Shown: one piece after another, positions 35,631-44,641 of the stretch
Numbering within the stretch: position 1 is the stretch's first letter
How the letters are laid out: every line of letters begins with the position of its first letter
DNA from: Opitutia bacterium ISCC 52
GTDB lineage: Bacteria > Verrucomicrobiota > Verrucomicrobiia > Opitutales > UBA2995
Length of the DNA stretch: 64,000 nucleotides
Direction: 5' to 3'
Assembly (NCBI GenBank): GCA_014529675.2
Contig: CP076040.1
Coordinates: 1,178,001-1,242,000 of the forward strand
Notes under the pieces: model-generated
Databases searched by the model: none
The model's input: only the letters and a program-made list of their open reading frames with translations
Told to the model about the DNA's origin: nothing
Made by a program: the position numbers and the translations under genes

Positions 35631-35648
35631 TCGCCGGTTCTAATCCGG
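35631..35648 (+). repeat. tRNA T-arm fragment (inverted copy of tRNA-His part)
   Basis: 18 bases starting TCGCCGGTTC match the T-arm of tRNA-His (35719-35736, minus strand) at 17 of 18 positions, in opposite orientation and about 90 bases away. It may be left over from a tRNA gene or an attachment site. Confidence 0.5.
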
Positions 35649-35706
35649 GGTCTTAGGTGGTTCCAACATCAACCATTGTGTCCATGCGTTCGGGGAGGGC
35701 GAAGGA

Positions 35707-35784
35707 TGGGGTGGCTAACCGGATTTGAACCGGCGACCCCTGGTACCACAAACCAGTGCTCTAACCAACTGAGCTATAGCCACC
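35707..35784 (-). tRNA. tRNA-His (GTG)
   Basis: Cloverleaf on the minus strand: acceptor GTGGCTA / TAGCCAC, D-arm GCTC...GAGC, anticodon loop TTGTGGT with anticodon GTG, T-loop TTCAAAT. A G at position -1 (35784) faces a C discriminator (35710), the identity feature of tRNA-His. CCA is encoded (35707-35709). Its 3' end faces the relic-rich side. Confidence 0.95.
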
Positions 35785-35980
35785 ATAAAAGGAGGGGTCA
35801 TAGTTGGAATCCGAGGTCCCATGTCAACCCCGATTATAGAGAGATTTTGGTGTGGTAGCTGGGACTGGCACTGTGAAGAGGGCATTGGAGCGAGGTTCGA
35901 TAACCCTGGTCTTGCTTCCGGACGTCAATACTGCGAAGTTTTCAAGCTCAATTTGTAATCTACCCTGATTCTTCTTCTCT

Positions 35981-37342
35981 ATGAAACTTCGTATTTCCTT
36001 GGTCGTCCTGTCGCTATGGGGCTTGTTCGTTTCCTCACTGTCTGGAGCCGACGAACGACCCAATGTCCTATTTATTGCGATCGATGATCTGAATTCCTGG
36101 GTGACTCACCTCGGTGGGCATCCTCAGGCCATCACACCAAACATTGATCGTTTGGCCGAACGGGGAATCACTTTCGAAAATGCCTTCTGTGCGGTGCCTG
36201 CTTGTGAACCCTCTAGAGCGGCCTTGATGAGTGGGCAGCGACCGTGGTCGACGGGTGCCTATTTGAATGGGGATGAATGGATGGAAATTTTTAAGCCTGG
36301 CCAAGGATTGTCCGCTCGTTTCAAGGAGGCTGGATACCATACCGTCGGGGCTGGAAAAATTTATCACAGTGGCGAACGGTTCGAGTCTGAATGGACGGAG
36401 TATATGGATTCTTCCAAACTGGGAAATCATGGCGGCGTTCCCAAGAACCAAGGGTATCATGAACCCTTGGTCATGGATATTAAAGATGAGGATATCGCCG
36501 ATTGGCACTCGGTTAATTGGTGTATAGAGCAGATGAATACAAAGTCCGATAAGCCCAAGTTTATCGCCGCCGGTTTGAACAAACCTCACTTGCCGTTTGC
36601 TCCGCCAAAAAAGTATTACGATGCCTTTCCTTTAGAGGAGATTCAATTGCCACCGTACAAGGTAGACGATCTGGACGATTTGTCGGACGCCGCAAGGAGG
36701 ATGGCGATTCATAACACCGACTTTGCCAGATTCCAGGAAAGCGGTCGATGGAAGGCTGCGATTCGGTCCTACCTGGCTACCTGTGCCTATACGGATATGA
36801 ATGTGGGGCGTCTGCTCGATGGATTGGAGAATAGCTCCATCGCCGATAACACGATCATCGTCCTCTGGGGTGATCATGGGTGGTCATTCGGCGAGAAAAA
36901 TCACTTTCGAAAGTTTGCCCTTTGGGAGGAGCCGACTCAAACGCCCTATGTTTGGGTGGTGCCCGGCATGACACAGGCAGGGACTCGCTCGTCCACACCT
37001 GTTGATTTGATGAGTGTTTATCCGACGCTGTGTGAGTTGGCCGGACTTAAGCAACCGGAAAACATAGATGGAATCAGTATCGTTCCCTTGCTGAACGACC
37101 ACAACCAATATTGGGGTACGCCGGCTATCACTACGCATGGACGTGGCAATCATACTGTTCGCAGCGAACGCTGGCGCTACATTCAATATGTCGATGGGAC
37201 GGAGGAACTTTATGATCACACCGTTGATCCAAATGAATGGACAAACCTCGCTTCAAATGCCAACTACGATGCTATTATAAAACGCCTTAGTGCCTGGCTC
37301 CCGGCAGAAGAAGTCCCTGCGTGGCCCGAGCGAGAAGACTAG
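35981..37342 (+). CDS. Sulfatase, iduronate-2-sulfatase-like
   Basis: A 453-residue exported sulfatase with signal peptide (ISLVVLSLWGLFVSSLSG). Metal ligands in NVLFIAIDDLNSWV (Asp35/Asp36), formylglycine motif CEPSR at Cys75, and LWGDHGWSFGEK. It resembles the gene at 6018 (both have IDDLN and GGHPQA). A compact C-terminus ends at WPERED. First of three consecutive plus-strand sulfatases, so a shared operon is likely; the next gene begins 19 bases later. Confidence 0.94.
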   Translation: MKLRISLVVLSLWGLFVSSLSGADERPNVLFIAIDDLNSWVTHLGGHPQAITPNIDRLAERGITFENAFCAVPACEPSRAALMSGQRPWSTGAYLNGDEWMEIFKPGQGLSARFKEAGYHTVGAGKIYHSGERFESEWTEYMDSSKLGNHGGVPKNQGYHEPLVMDIKDEDIADWHSVNWCIEQMNTKSDKPKFIAAGLNKPHLPFAPPKKYYDAFPLEEIQLPPYKVDDLDDLSDAARRMAIHNTDFARFQESGRWKAAIRSYLATCAYTDMNVGRLLDGLENSSIADNTIIVLWGDHGWSFGEKNHFRKFALWEEPTQTPYVWVVPGMTQAGTRSSTPVDLMSVYPTLCELAGLKQPENIDGISIVPLLNDHNQYWGTPAITTHGRGNHTVRSERWRYIQYVDGTEELYDHTVDPNEWTNLASNANYDAIIKRLSAWLPAEEVPAWPERED

Positions 37343-37360
37343 ATCTCAATTTACTGCCCA

Positions 37361-39016
37361 ATGAAGAACTGCATTACAAAAACTACGTGCGCTGTGGGAG
37401 CGGGTTTATTCCGCGATCACACGGTGCAGCCTCAGAGCAATCGCGGGGTTAACCCGCTCCCACAGTTTTCTGCTGTTCTTTTCTGTCTGCTTGCATTCGC
37501 CTCGCAGTCAATCGCCGCTGATGAACGCCCCAACATCCTGCTCATGATGGTGGATGACTTGGGTTATGCTGACTTCGGTTGTTACGGTAGCGAAATTCAG
37601 ACGCCAAACATCGATCGACTAGCCAGCAATGGGCTTCGGCTGACTCAGTTTTACAACACCGCCAAGTGTCACTCATCACGACTCGCCCTCCTGTCGGGGC
37701 AATACAGTCGCTATGCTGGTGAGAGTGATTTTCGCAACGCGGTAACGATTGCGCAGGTGTTAGGCAAAGCAGGCTACAGTACTTCGATGACCGGGAAGTG
37801 GCATTTGGACAAGCAGCCGACAGACTATGGTTTCGAGCAATACTGGGGACACCTTTCTGGCGCGACCGACTTCTTTGCTGGAGATGACACCTTTCGCAAG
37901 AACGGCGAGGTGTGGGATGACTTCGACAAGGATGAAGACTTTTATGTCACCGATGCGAACGTGGATTACGCCATCGAGTTTTTGGATAATGTGATAGAAG
38001 ACGACAAACCGTTCTTTCACTACATTGCTTTTAATGCTCCTCACTATCCGCTACACGCTCCCAAGGAAACCATTGAGAAATACATGGGCCGCTACGATGC
38101 GGGTTGGGAAGTACTACGTGAAGAGCGACTGGTGAAACAGAAGCTGCTCGGGCTATTTCCTTCTGACTTGGAACTAGCCCCTATGCCCGAACATGTTCCG
38201 GCTTGGGATTCACTTACCAAAAAGCAGAAAAAGTTTGAGTCCTTTCGTATGGCGATTTTTGCCGCGATGGTCGATGAAGTGGATCAGAGCATTGGTCGCA
38301 TGATCGATTACCTGAAAGAGAAGGGTGAGTACGAAAACACTTTGATCATGCTTGTCTCCGATAATGGTGCCTGCCCATTTGAACGGAGCTCCAGTATCGA
38401 CATTCCACCCTGGGAGGCGGGGTCTTACTACCTCTACGACGCGAGCTGGGCGACGGTTGGGAATACCCCATTCAAGCATTACAAGCAAACTCAACACGAG
38501 GGCGGAATCTCCAGCCCTTTTATTGCCCACTGGCCTGGGAAGATTAAGAACCCAGGCAGTCTGGACGGCGAGCTTAGTCATTTGATAGATATCATGGCGA
38601 CATGTATTGAATTGGCGGATACAAAATATCCGAAGAAAAAAGGACTGAATCCACTCCAAGGGAAATCACTGCTTCCTGTCTTTGAAGGCAATAATCGTAA
38701 AGGACACGACGAGCTTTGGTTTTCATTTGGAAACTGCCGTGCGATGCGAGAAGGCGACTGGAAGCTCGTCAGCTTTTATCAGCACCAGTGGGAACTCTAT
38801 AACATTGCGGAGGATCGCCTGGAGCAAAACGATCTGGCAGCAAAAATGCCGAAACGAGTCGAAGCGATGAAAGCCCGTTGGTACGAATACGCTAAAGGAA
38901 CCGACATGAAAGGCGACAAGCAGATCGGTCCGGTGAAGAACAAACCATCACCTAATAATCAGGGGAGCTGGCATGCTCCTGAAAAAGTGGCTGATTGGAA
39001 GATGCCCAAACTATGA
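37361..39016 (+). CDS. Sulfatase with REP palindrome translated in leader
   Basis: A 551-residue arylsulfatase-like protein. Metal block LLMMVDDLGYADFG (Asp65/Asp66), modification motif CHSSR at Cys103; the residue after x is Ser, not the usual Pro/Ala, although a Cys-x-Ser-x-Arg form is also seen in formylglycine sulfatases. The ORF starts MKNCITKTT, then about 26 residues are encoded by a REP-like palindrome (37392-37465), and only then the hydrophobic signal core FSAVLFCLLAFASQSIAA follows. The insertion kept the frame, so the protein may still be exported. LVSDNGACPF is the second metal block. Confidence 0.9.
   Translation: MKNCITKTTCAVGAGLFRDHTVQPQSNRGVNPLPQFSAVLFCLLAFASQSIAADERPNILLMMVDDLGYADFGCYGSEIQTPNIDRLASNGLRLTQFYNTAKCHSSRLALLSGQYSRYAGESDFRNAVTIAQVLGKAGYSTSMTGKWHLDKQPTDYGFEQYWGHLSGATDFFAGDDTFRKNGEVWDDFDKDEDFYVTDANVDYAIEFLDNVIEDDKPFFHYIAFNAPHYPLHAPKETIEKYMGRYDAGWEVLREERLVKQKLLGLFPSDLELAPMPEHVPAWDSLTKKQKKFESFRMAIFAAMVDEVDQSIGRMIDYLKEKGEYENTLIMLVSDNGACPFERSSSIDIPPWEAGSYYLYDASWATVGNTPFKHYKQTQHEGGISSPFIAHWPGKIKNPGSLDGELSHLIDIMATCIELADTKYPKKKGLNPLQGKSLLPVFEGNNRKGHDELWFSFGNCRAMREGDWKLVSFYQHQWELYNIAEDRLEQNDLAAKMPKRVEAMKARWYEYAKGTDMKGDKQIGPVKNKPSPNNQGSWHAPEKVADWKMPKL
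37392..37465. repeat. REP-like palindrome, family B, inside sulfatase leader
   Basis: Arms 37392-37416 and 37441-37465 match in 22 of 25 positions as inverted repeats, with words CTGTGGGAGCGGGTT and CCGCGA. The pattern (GTGGGAGC...TTTATTC-CGCGA) recurs in a weaker form at 44761-44832 and resembles REP sequences of Pseudomonas and of Opitutae. Confidence 0.75.
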
Positions 39017-39100
39017 TCTTCACGATTGGCCCGTGACCTTAAACGCTTCGAGATACATCAGCGGTGTAGATCTTCTCAAACTAATCGATTCAATCCTCTA

Positions 39101-39295
39101 ATGGCTGAACCTCAACAGGACAATCATTTTGCGCAAGAAATACAGTCGTATGAGCGCCAATTGAAAGCCTACTTGATCAAAAGGTTTCCCACCTTGGAAG
39201 ACGTTGATGACATCGTTCAGGAGGCTTATGCACGGCTTTTGAAGGCTCACGATAAGAAGCCTTTTTTCCAGTTATCAGCACTCCCTTTAATATGA
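39101..39295 (+). pseudogene. ECF sigma factor fragment (region 2 start)
   Basis: 64 codons beginning with MAEPQQDNHF. The stretch ERQLKAYLIKRFPTLEDVDD and IVQEAYARLLKAHDKK is the N-terminal part of sigma-70 region 2 of an RpoE/FecI-type factor. The frame then leaves the family (PFFQLSALPLI) and stops at 39293-39295, overlapping the next ATG by ATGA. Region 4 and most of region 2 are absent, so it is a broken remnant. ECF factors often sit beside sulfatases in this phylum. Confidence 0.7.
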
Positions 39296-40728
39296 AGAAT
39301 TTTTGTATTCCCTTCCTGATCTTGGGATTGGTTGTTGGTTGTGCGGATCCGAAGTCAGATAGTTCATCCGAGAAAGCTGGGGAAATGAATATCCTCTTCA
39401 TTATTGCCGATGACTTACGGCCTGACATGGGGGCCTATGGCGATGCAATCGCAGTGACTCCCCACCTCGATAGCCTGGCCAGTCAATCGGTAGTCTTCAA
39501 CCGGGCTTATTGTCAGAAGGCTGTGTGCTGGCCTTCTCGAAATAGTTTCTTCTCTGGACTTATGCCGGCCTCGTTGGGGAAGAAGACGAATGCGAAAAAC
39601 ACCTTTCGGGCGGAACATCCGGACATTGTAGCTTTGCCACAGCTCTTTAAGAACCACGGCTGGTATACTCAAGGCTTTGGAAAGATTCTACACAATGGGC
39701 AGGACGACCCGGGTTCCTGGTCAGAACCTTGGTTTGAGCCTGAGTCCCTTCATTATGCAGCTCCTGAAAATGTGGACAAACATCCCATTATCAATCGTTC
39801 AGTATCTGAGAATCGGGTGAACCCGTTGTTTGAGGCGGCGGATGTGGGAGATGAAGCCTACGAAGATGGGCTGACCGCCCAAGCTGCCCGTGAGGCGATA
39901 CGTGCCGCTTCCGCTCGAGAAGATCCTTTCTTTATGATGGTAGGCTTTCACAAGCCGCATACACCATTCAATGCGCCGAAGAAATATTGGGACCTATATG
40001 AGCGGGAATCGATTCCGCTCGCTGAGTACCCAAATCCGCCTCAGAATGCGGATCCTCTTTATGCGGTTCATGAGTCCAGGTATGTTCGTAGCTTTAAAGA
40101 TATTCCCCAGTCAGGGCAAATGCCTGATGATCTGGCCCGAGAAATTAAACATGCCTATTATGCCTGTATCAGTTATGTGGATGCGTTGGTAGGTGGGATC
40201 CTGGAAGAGCTGGAAGCAAGTGGGCAGCTGGACAATACGATTATCATATTTACTTCGGATCATGGTTATCAGCTGGGAGATCACTCCTTGTGGTCGAAGC
40301 ACACCAATTTCGAATTGGCCACTCGAGTACCTTTGTTGGTTTCAGTCCCCCGTGCTTCGTCACAAGGCAAATCGATGAACAGTCTGGTAGAGCTGCTCGA
40401 CTTGTTCCCGACACTAGCTGAGCTGTGTGGCCTATCGCAACCGGACCATCTCGAAGGTAGAAGTTTTGCTGCCTCTTTGTTGGATGCTCCATCTATAAAA
40501 CGGAAAAGTGCCTACAGTGAGTATTCCAGGAATGGAGCTATCGGACGTTCCATTCGTACCGACCGATTTCGCTATATTGAATGGCAAAGTCTGAAAACGA
40601 AACAGGTGGTTTCTCGTGAACTCTATGACCATGAAAATGATCCGGGAGAGAATGTAAGTGTGGCTGGGGAAGCGGCTCATGCTGCTTTGATTGAGGAATT
40701 GTCTCAATTGCTGGCAACCAGAATGTAG
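39292..40728 (+). CDS. Sulfatase, lipoprotein type
   Basis: A 478-residue sulfatase. The leader MKNFCIPFLILGLVVGC has a lipobox (Cys17), so unlike its neighbours it is probably membrane-anchored. Metal ligands in ILFIIADDLRPDMGAYG (Asp40/Asp41), modification motif CWPSR at Cys79, and TSDHGYQLGDH. The first part with DDLRPDMGAYGD and HPDIVALPQ is of the iduronate-2-sulfatase-like group. The start overlaps the preceding sigma fragment by ATGA. Two hairpins follow the stop. Confidence 0.94.
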   Translation: MKNFCIPFLILGLVVGCADPKSDSSSEKAGEMNILFIIADDLRPDMGAYGDAIAVTPHLDSLASQSVVFNRAYCQKAVCWPSRNSFFSGLMPASLGKKTNAKNTFRAEHPDIVALPQLFKNHGWYTQGFGKILHNGQDDPGSWSEPWFEPESLHYAAPENVDKHPIINRSVSENRVNPLFEAADVGDEAYEDGLTAQAAREAIRAASAREDPFFMMVGFHKPHTPFNAPKKYWDLYERESIPLAEYPNPPQNADPLYAVHESRYVRSFKDIPQSGQMPDDLAREIKHAYYACISYVDALVGGILEELEASGQLDNTIIIFTSDHGYQLGDHSLWSKHTNFELATRVPLLVSVPRASSQGKSMNSLVELLDLFPTLAELCGLSQPDHLEGRSFAASLLDAPSIKRKSAYSEYSRNGAIGRSIRTDRFRYIEWQSLKTKQVVSRELYDHENDPGENVSVAGEAAHAALIEELSQLLATRM

Positions 40729-40786
40729 CGATGCTGGTGACAGCATCGACCCCATGATTATAATTTCCATGGTGTATCCACCATGG
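40729..40786 (+). terminator. Two consecutive hairpins after sulfatase
   Basis: CGATGCTG-GTGA-CAGCATCG at 40729-40748, beginning right after the stop, then CCATGGTG-TATC-CACCATGG at 40767-40786. The second is followed by CTACCATTTTGTTT. They probably end the sulfatase transcript, though neither has a classical T-run. No gene lies between them and 40914. Confidence 0.55.
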
Positions 40787-40913
40787 CTACCATTTTGTTT
40801 CGCTGTTTATACACGTTGATTTCGAATTCCATTCTATCGAAAGCTATTCTCCTGAATGGTATCGCTATTCCGAAAGATGCCTCAATGATCCAAGGCATCG
40901 TCCAACGAGGTCC

Positions 40914-41825
40914 ATGCTGAATCATCCTATTACTGCCAAGGCTGCTGTTGCCGCCATTCTCATCACTGTGATGTGGGGCGGGAATTCACCCTCCATAAAA
41001 ATAGCGCTGGAAGGATTTCCTCCGCTCGCATTGGCAGGCGTACGTTTTTCACTGGGAGCGTTGACGGTTCTTGTCTGGGTTTTGTTCGCACGTATTCCTC
41101 TAAAACCTACTCGTAATGAACTACGACTTCTCGTTTCTCTTCTCGTCCTGTTTGTCCTGCAAATTTATCTACTGCACGCTGGCACACGTTATACCTTGGC
41201 GGCGCATTCGGGTGTGCTGATGTCTACCAATCCATTCTTCATCACCCTGTTCGCGCATTTCTTTGTCCCGGGTGACAGGCTGAATCGTTTCAAGGTCGGT
41301 GGAATGATACTGTCCTTTTCCGGGATCGTATTTATTTTTGGCGAAGGAATCCTGACATCTGCTGCCGATTATCTTTTCGGAGATGCGCTGGTTCTTCTCA
41401 GCGGCCTTTTATTGGGGGCCCGTCAGGTCTTCACCAAGTCTCTTACTCAAAAAATCCATCCTGCGCGGCTCTTATTCTGGCAGGCGGCTCTCAGCCTTCC
41501 GGTCTTTTTTGCCCTGAGTGCCATTTTCGAGCGCGGAGCCAGTATTGAGCTGAATACTAGAATAATTTCAGCCGTTGTTTACCAAGGTGTGGTGGTTGCC
41601 GGATTATGCTTTATTTTTTGGACGGTGTTACTTCGGCGAATGAATGCTAGTAGGCTTGGGGTCTTTGGATTTGTTTCGCCTATCTCTGGAGTTATCATCA
41701 GCTATTATTTATTAGGCGAACCTATTTCTAATGCTCTTCTATTTGGAGTGCTCCTGGTGGGGCTGGGAATTGTGGTGGTCAACCTTCAGGGGACTGACAA
41801 GCCGCCCGTTAGAAGTATAGGCTAA
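40914..41825 (+). CDS. EamA/DMT-family transporter
   Basis: A 303-residue membrane protein with ten hydrophobic segments arranged as two EamA repeats (first: AAVAAILITVMWGGNSPSIK; second: GDALVLLSGLLLGARQVFTK). The GFPPLALAGVRF and GEPISNALLFG pieces are typical. Members export or import amino acids, drugs or metabolites; the substrate cannot be predicted here. An AAAGGTTAACCTTT palindrome spans its stop codon. Confidence 0.88.
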   Translation: MLNHPITAKAAVAAILITVMWGGNSPSIKIALEGFPPLALAGVRFSLGALTVLVWVLFARIPLKPTRNELRLLVSLLVLFVLQIYLLHAGTRYTLAAHSGVLMSTNPFFITLFAHFFVPGDRLNRFKVGGMILSFSGIVFIFGEGILTSAADYLFGDALVLLSGLLLGARQVFTKSLTQKIHPARLLFWQAALSLPVFFALSAIFERGASIELNTRIISAVVYQGVVVAGLCFIFWTVLLRRMNASRLGVFGFVSPISGVIISYYLLGEPISNALLFGVLLVGLGIVVVNLQGTDKPPVRSIG

Positions 41826-41891
41826 AGGTTAACCTTTCACATTTTCCGCTTTCTGTTGACCTTGGAAATCTAGCCCCTTGCATAAGCGGGC

Positions 41892-42713
41892 ATGGAAGGG
41901 GATGCAGCAATACAGGAGCGTATTCAGGCGGGGCTCGAGGCGATCGAAGCTCAGATTCCTCTGTTTAATAAGCTGTTTGGTCGAGTTGAAAGCCAGTGGA
42001 AAGCGGATCGCTCACGTGTGACGGAAGCGGATCTTACCATTTCTAATGAAACCGAGGCACGCATCCTGGCGGCATTTCCTGAAGATCAATTTTTTTCTGA
42101 AGAGACGCAGGACCAAACGGAGCCGGTGCCACTGACGTCGGAGTTTGTTTGGATTATCGATCCCGTCGATGGCACGAATAATTTCGCGATAGGGATGTCC
42201 ATGTGTGCTATTTCCTTGGGTCTCCTTCGCAATGGTGTGCCCGTGTATGGTTTTATCTACGACTTTTCCCGCCATACTCTGATGCACGGGGGAAAGGGGT
42301 TTGGAGCCTTCGATGGAGACAAACCCATGGCCATCAGCCAGAGGACAGAATCGAATGAGCTGTTTGCGGCTTTCGATGGATTTTCAGCGGAACGATTATT
42401 CAGCTTGTTAGCTGCTTTGAAGGGGCAGGGCTTCAAGTTGCGCAATGTAGGGAGTGGCACTCTTCACTTGGCCTATACCGCGAACGGATTGATGGATGGT
42501 TCTTTTAGTAACCGGGTCAGTATTTGGGACGTGGCCGCGTCGATTGCGTTATGTGAAGCGGTAGGTTCTGAATTCAATGAATTTGGTGAGTCATTTTTTC
42601 CGATGACTGAGTTTAACTTAAAAGAACCCAAGATGTATTTTTACGCCGGAACGCCTCATTTTTGCCGTTTGGTAGAATCTGTTTGGAAAAAGGCGGGCGT
42701 GTTTCCAGGATAG
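41892..42713 (+). CDS. Inositol monophosphatase-family phosphatase
   Basis: A 273-residue member of the IMPase/CysQ family. Metal motifs: FSEE (about residue 73) and IIDPVDGTNNF (about residue 92), plus the C-terminal WDVAASIALCEAVG. Such enzymes dephosphorylate inositol phosphate, 3'-phosphoadenosine 5'-phosphate or sugar phosphates. With many sulfatases nearby, a PAP/PAPS-linked role (sulfate metabolism) is tempting but not shown. The N-terminus EGDAAIQERIQAGLE is unlike E. coli SuhB. Confidence 0.87.
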   Translation: MEGDAAIQERIQAGLEAIEAQIPLFNKLFGRVESQWKADRSRVTEADLTISNETEARILAAFPEDQFFSEETQDQTEPVPLTSEFVWIIDPVDGTNNFAIGMSMCAISLGLLRNGVPVYGFIYDFSRHTLMHGGKGFGAFDGDKPMAISQRTESNELFAAFDGFSAERLFSLLAALKGQGFKLRNVGSGTLHLAYTANGLMDGSFSNRVSIWDVAASIALCEAVGSEFNEFGESFFPMTEFNLKEPKMYFYAGTPHFCRLVESVWKKAGVFPG

Positions 42714-42726
42714 CCCATTGTCCCAC

Positions 42727-43206
42727 ATGAAAATTGAAGCCATTTATGTATCTCCCGGCCACGATTTCTATGGTCGCTATGGTAAGGAACGACTGGACCA
42801 TGGTGTTGAGTTGCTGACGTCTGTTAACTGTGTGGCTGGCAAGGGTCTGGAGGGAGATCGCTTTTTTGATTATAAGGAGGACTTCAAGGGACAGGCTTCG
42901 TTTTTTTCATCTGAAGTGGCAGATGCACTTCGAGAAAAAGTTCCTGATCCTTATTTCGAAAACTCTGTTTTTCGTCGTAATATTATCGTCCGGGGAATCG
43001 ATTTGAATTCGCTGATTGGTAAACGGTTTCAGATTGGGTCCGTTAAATTTGAGGGAACTCAGGAAGCGGCTCCGTGTGATTGGATGGACTCTGCGGTAGG
43101 CCCTGGGGCTAGAGCCTTTTTGGAAGGCCAGGGAGGATTACGAGTGCGTATCCTGAGTTCAGGTACCTTAGGCGTGGGCGAATTAGACCTACTAATATTG
43201 GACTGA
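42727..43206 (+). CDS. MOSC-domain protein
   Basis: About 159 residues from the ATG at 42727 (a TTG at 42718 would add three). It carries the MOSC-domain pattern: GKGLEGDRFF, RRNIIVRGIDLNSLIGKRFQ and the cysteine-containing EAAPCDWM near the end (the candidate sulfur-carrying Cys). MOSC proteins act in molybdenum-cofactor sulfur chemistry or use a Moco-like ligand. Followed after 229 bases by a porin gene; possibly linked to a Moco enzyme not present in the window. Confidence 0.82.
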   Translation: MKIEAIYVSPGHDFYGRYGKERLDHGVELLTSVNCVAGKGLEGDRFFDYKEDFKGQASFFSSEVADALREKVPDPYFENSVFRRNIIVRGIDLNSLIGKRFQIGSVKFEGTQEAAPCDWMDSAVGPGARAFLEGQGGLRVRILSSGTLGVGELDLLILD

Positions 43207-43231
43207 AGCCCTGTTGGTGACCCATTGTATC

Positions 43232-43245
43232 TTGATGTAGGTCAA
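43232..43245. promoter_or_regulatory. FNR/DNR-type box
   Basis: TTGATGTAGGTCAA fits the TTGAT-N4-GTCAA form used by FNR/DNR regulators and lies 26 bases past the MOSC stop and about 190 bases before the porin gene. The distance is large for a class II site, so it could serve an unseen promoter in between. Confidence 0.5.
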
Positions 43246-43435
43246 GTTAAGTTAGGCCCCCTATGAGTATAGTTGGGGATGCTAACGATATTGTCAGTCT
43301 GTACCGGCTGCCCGAATCAACCTGAATGTCACTCATGCAACTCATAGTGCATGATGATTCACATGGTGACTTTCGCAAGTCGTCGAGGGTGCCTGGCATG
43401 TAGTCGTTAGCGTAACTCCATTTAACTTAGGATTT

Positions 43436-44641
43436 ATGAAACTGAACAAGAGAACTACCATAACGCGTCTCGGAGGTACTTGTGTCCTTCTTGCTGCTTT
43501 GACTCAAAGCTTGTTTTCTCAAGCGGAAACAGAATTCGGAAAATTTACAGGAGACTTTCGTGCGCGTGCTGAATCAGCTGATCAGCAAGGACGACCTGCA
43601 TCGGATGCGTTGACGCTGAGATCGAGAATTGGATGTCAGTCCCAGGACTTCGAAGGCTTCAGCTTCCTGATTGAAGGAGAAGATGTCAGGGCGATGGATG
43701 AAGATGATTACAATCCGTATCCTGTCGCGGGAAAAACCGTCATTGCCGATCCGGAGGGCACCGAACTGAATCGGGCTCAGATTTCTTATAAGCAGGATGG
43801 GTTTACCGGCACGGTGGGTCGCCAACGCATTATATTGGATGGCGCTCGCTATGTTGGGAATGTGGGTTGGCGTCAAAATGAACAAACCTACGATGCCGCG
43901 ACTTTGACGTGGAATGACTAGGAATCCGGATTCAAAGGATTCTACGGTTACATCGACAAGGTGCACCGCATCTTCGGTGACGATGCTCCCGCCTCTGCGA
44001 TGCGTGAGTTCAAGAGCGATTCTCCTTTGTTCAACGGTTCCATGATGACCAAGGGCGGAGCGAAGGTGGTCGGGTACGGCTACTTGTTGGATTTCGACAA
44101 CGCTGCTGCGAATTCAACCGATACCTTTGGTATTAGTATTTCGGGAGCCGACGAAGTTGGCGATGGCCAGAAAGTCAGCTACTATGCCGAATACGCCACC
44201 CAAAGTGATGGAGGCAACAGTCCACTCAATTACAGCACTGAATACTATAATGTGAATGCCGCTACCACTTTCGAAGGCATTACCTTCAAGGGCGGTAATG
44301 AAGTGCTCGGTAGCGATAATGGGGTCGCATTCAAGACGCCGCTTGCGACATTGCATGCCTACAACGGATGGGCAGATGCATTTTTGGGAACACCCGGTCT
44401 AGGGCTGCAGGATCTCTATGTTTCCGTAGGGACCAAAATTCAATCCATTTCAGGCATGCTCGTCTATCATGATTTCGCATCGGAAACCGGTGGAGTCGAC
44501 TTTGGCCACGAGATCGATCTAGTCATTACGATTCCTGTTGATGACCGGTGGAAGATGATTGTCAAAGCCGCCACCTTGGATGCCGCTGGCGGCATACCCG
44601 ACAACGACAAGTTCTGGTTCGAAGCTGACTTTTCTTTTTAA
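43436..44641 (+). pseudogene. Alginate-export-like porin with in-frame amber codon
   Basis: Together 402 codons of an outer-membrane beta-barrel: signal peptide (TCVLLAALTQSLFSQA), FTGDFRARAESAD, then alternating strands ending in the terminal FWFEADFSF, the C-terminal Phe of porins. A TAG at 43919-43921 interrupts it after TLTWND, and the same frame continues at once with ESGFKGFYGYIDKVH. All the rest is intact, so this is one recent nonsense change. Without suppression only a 161-residue N-terminal piece is made. The family is like alginate-export or OprD-type porins. Confidence 0.82.

Noticed and set aside
35619-35858. Continuation of the hypothetical ORF through tRNA-His
   Set aside because: The sequence GWLTGFEPATPGTTNQ is the well-known antisense translation of a tRNA gene, not protein.
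43919-43921. Pyrrolysine or other recoding at the TAG in the porin gene
   Set aside because: No element for recoding is visible, the other broken genes use TAA and TGA, and normal genes in the window end in all three stops.
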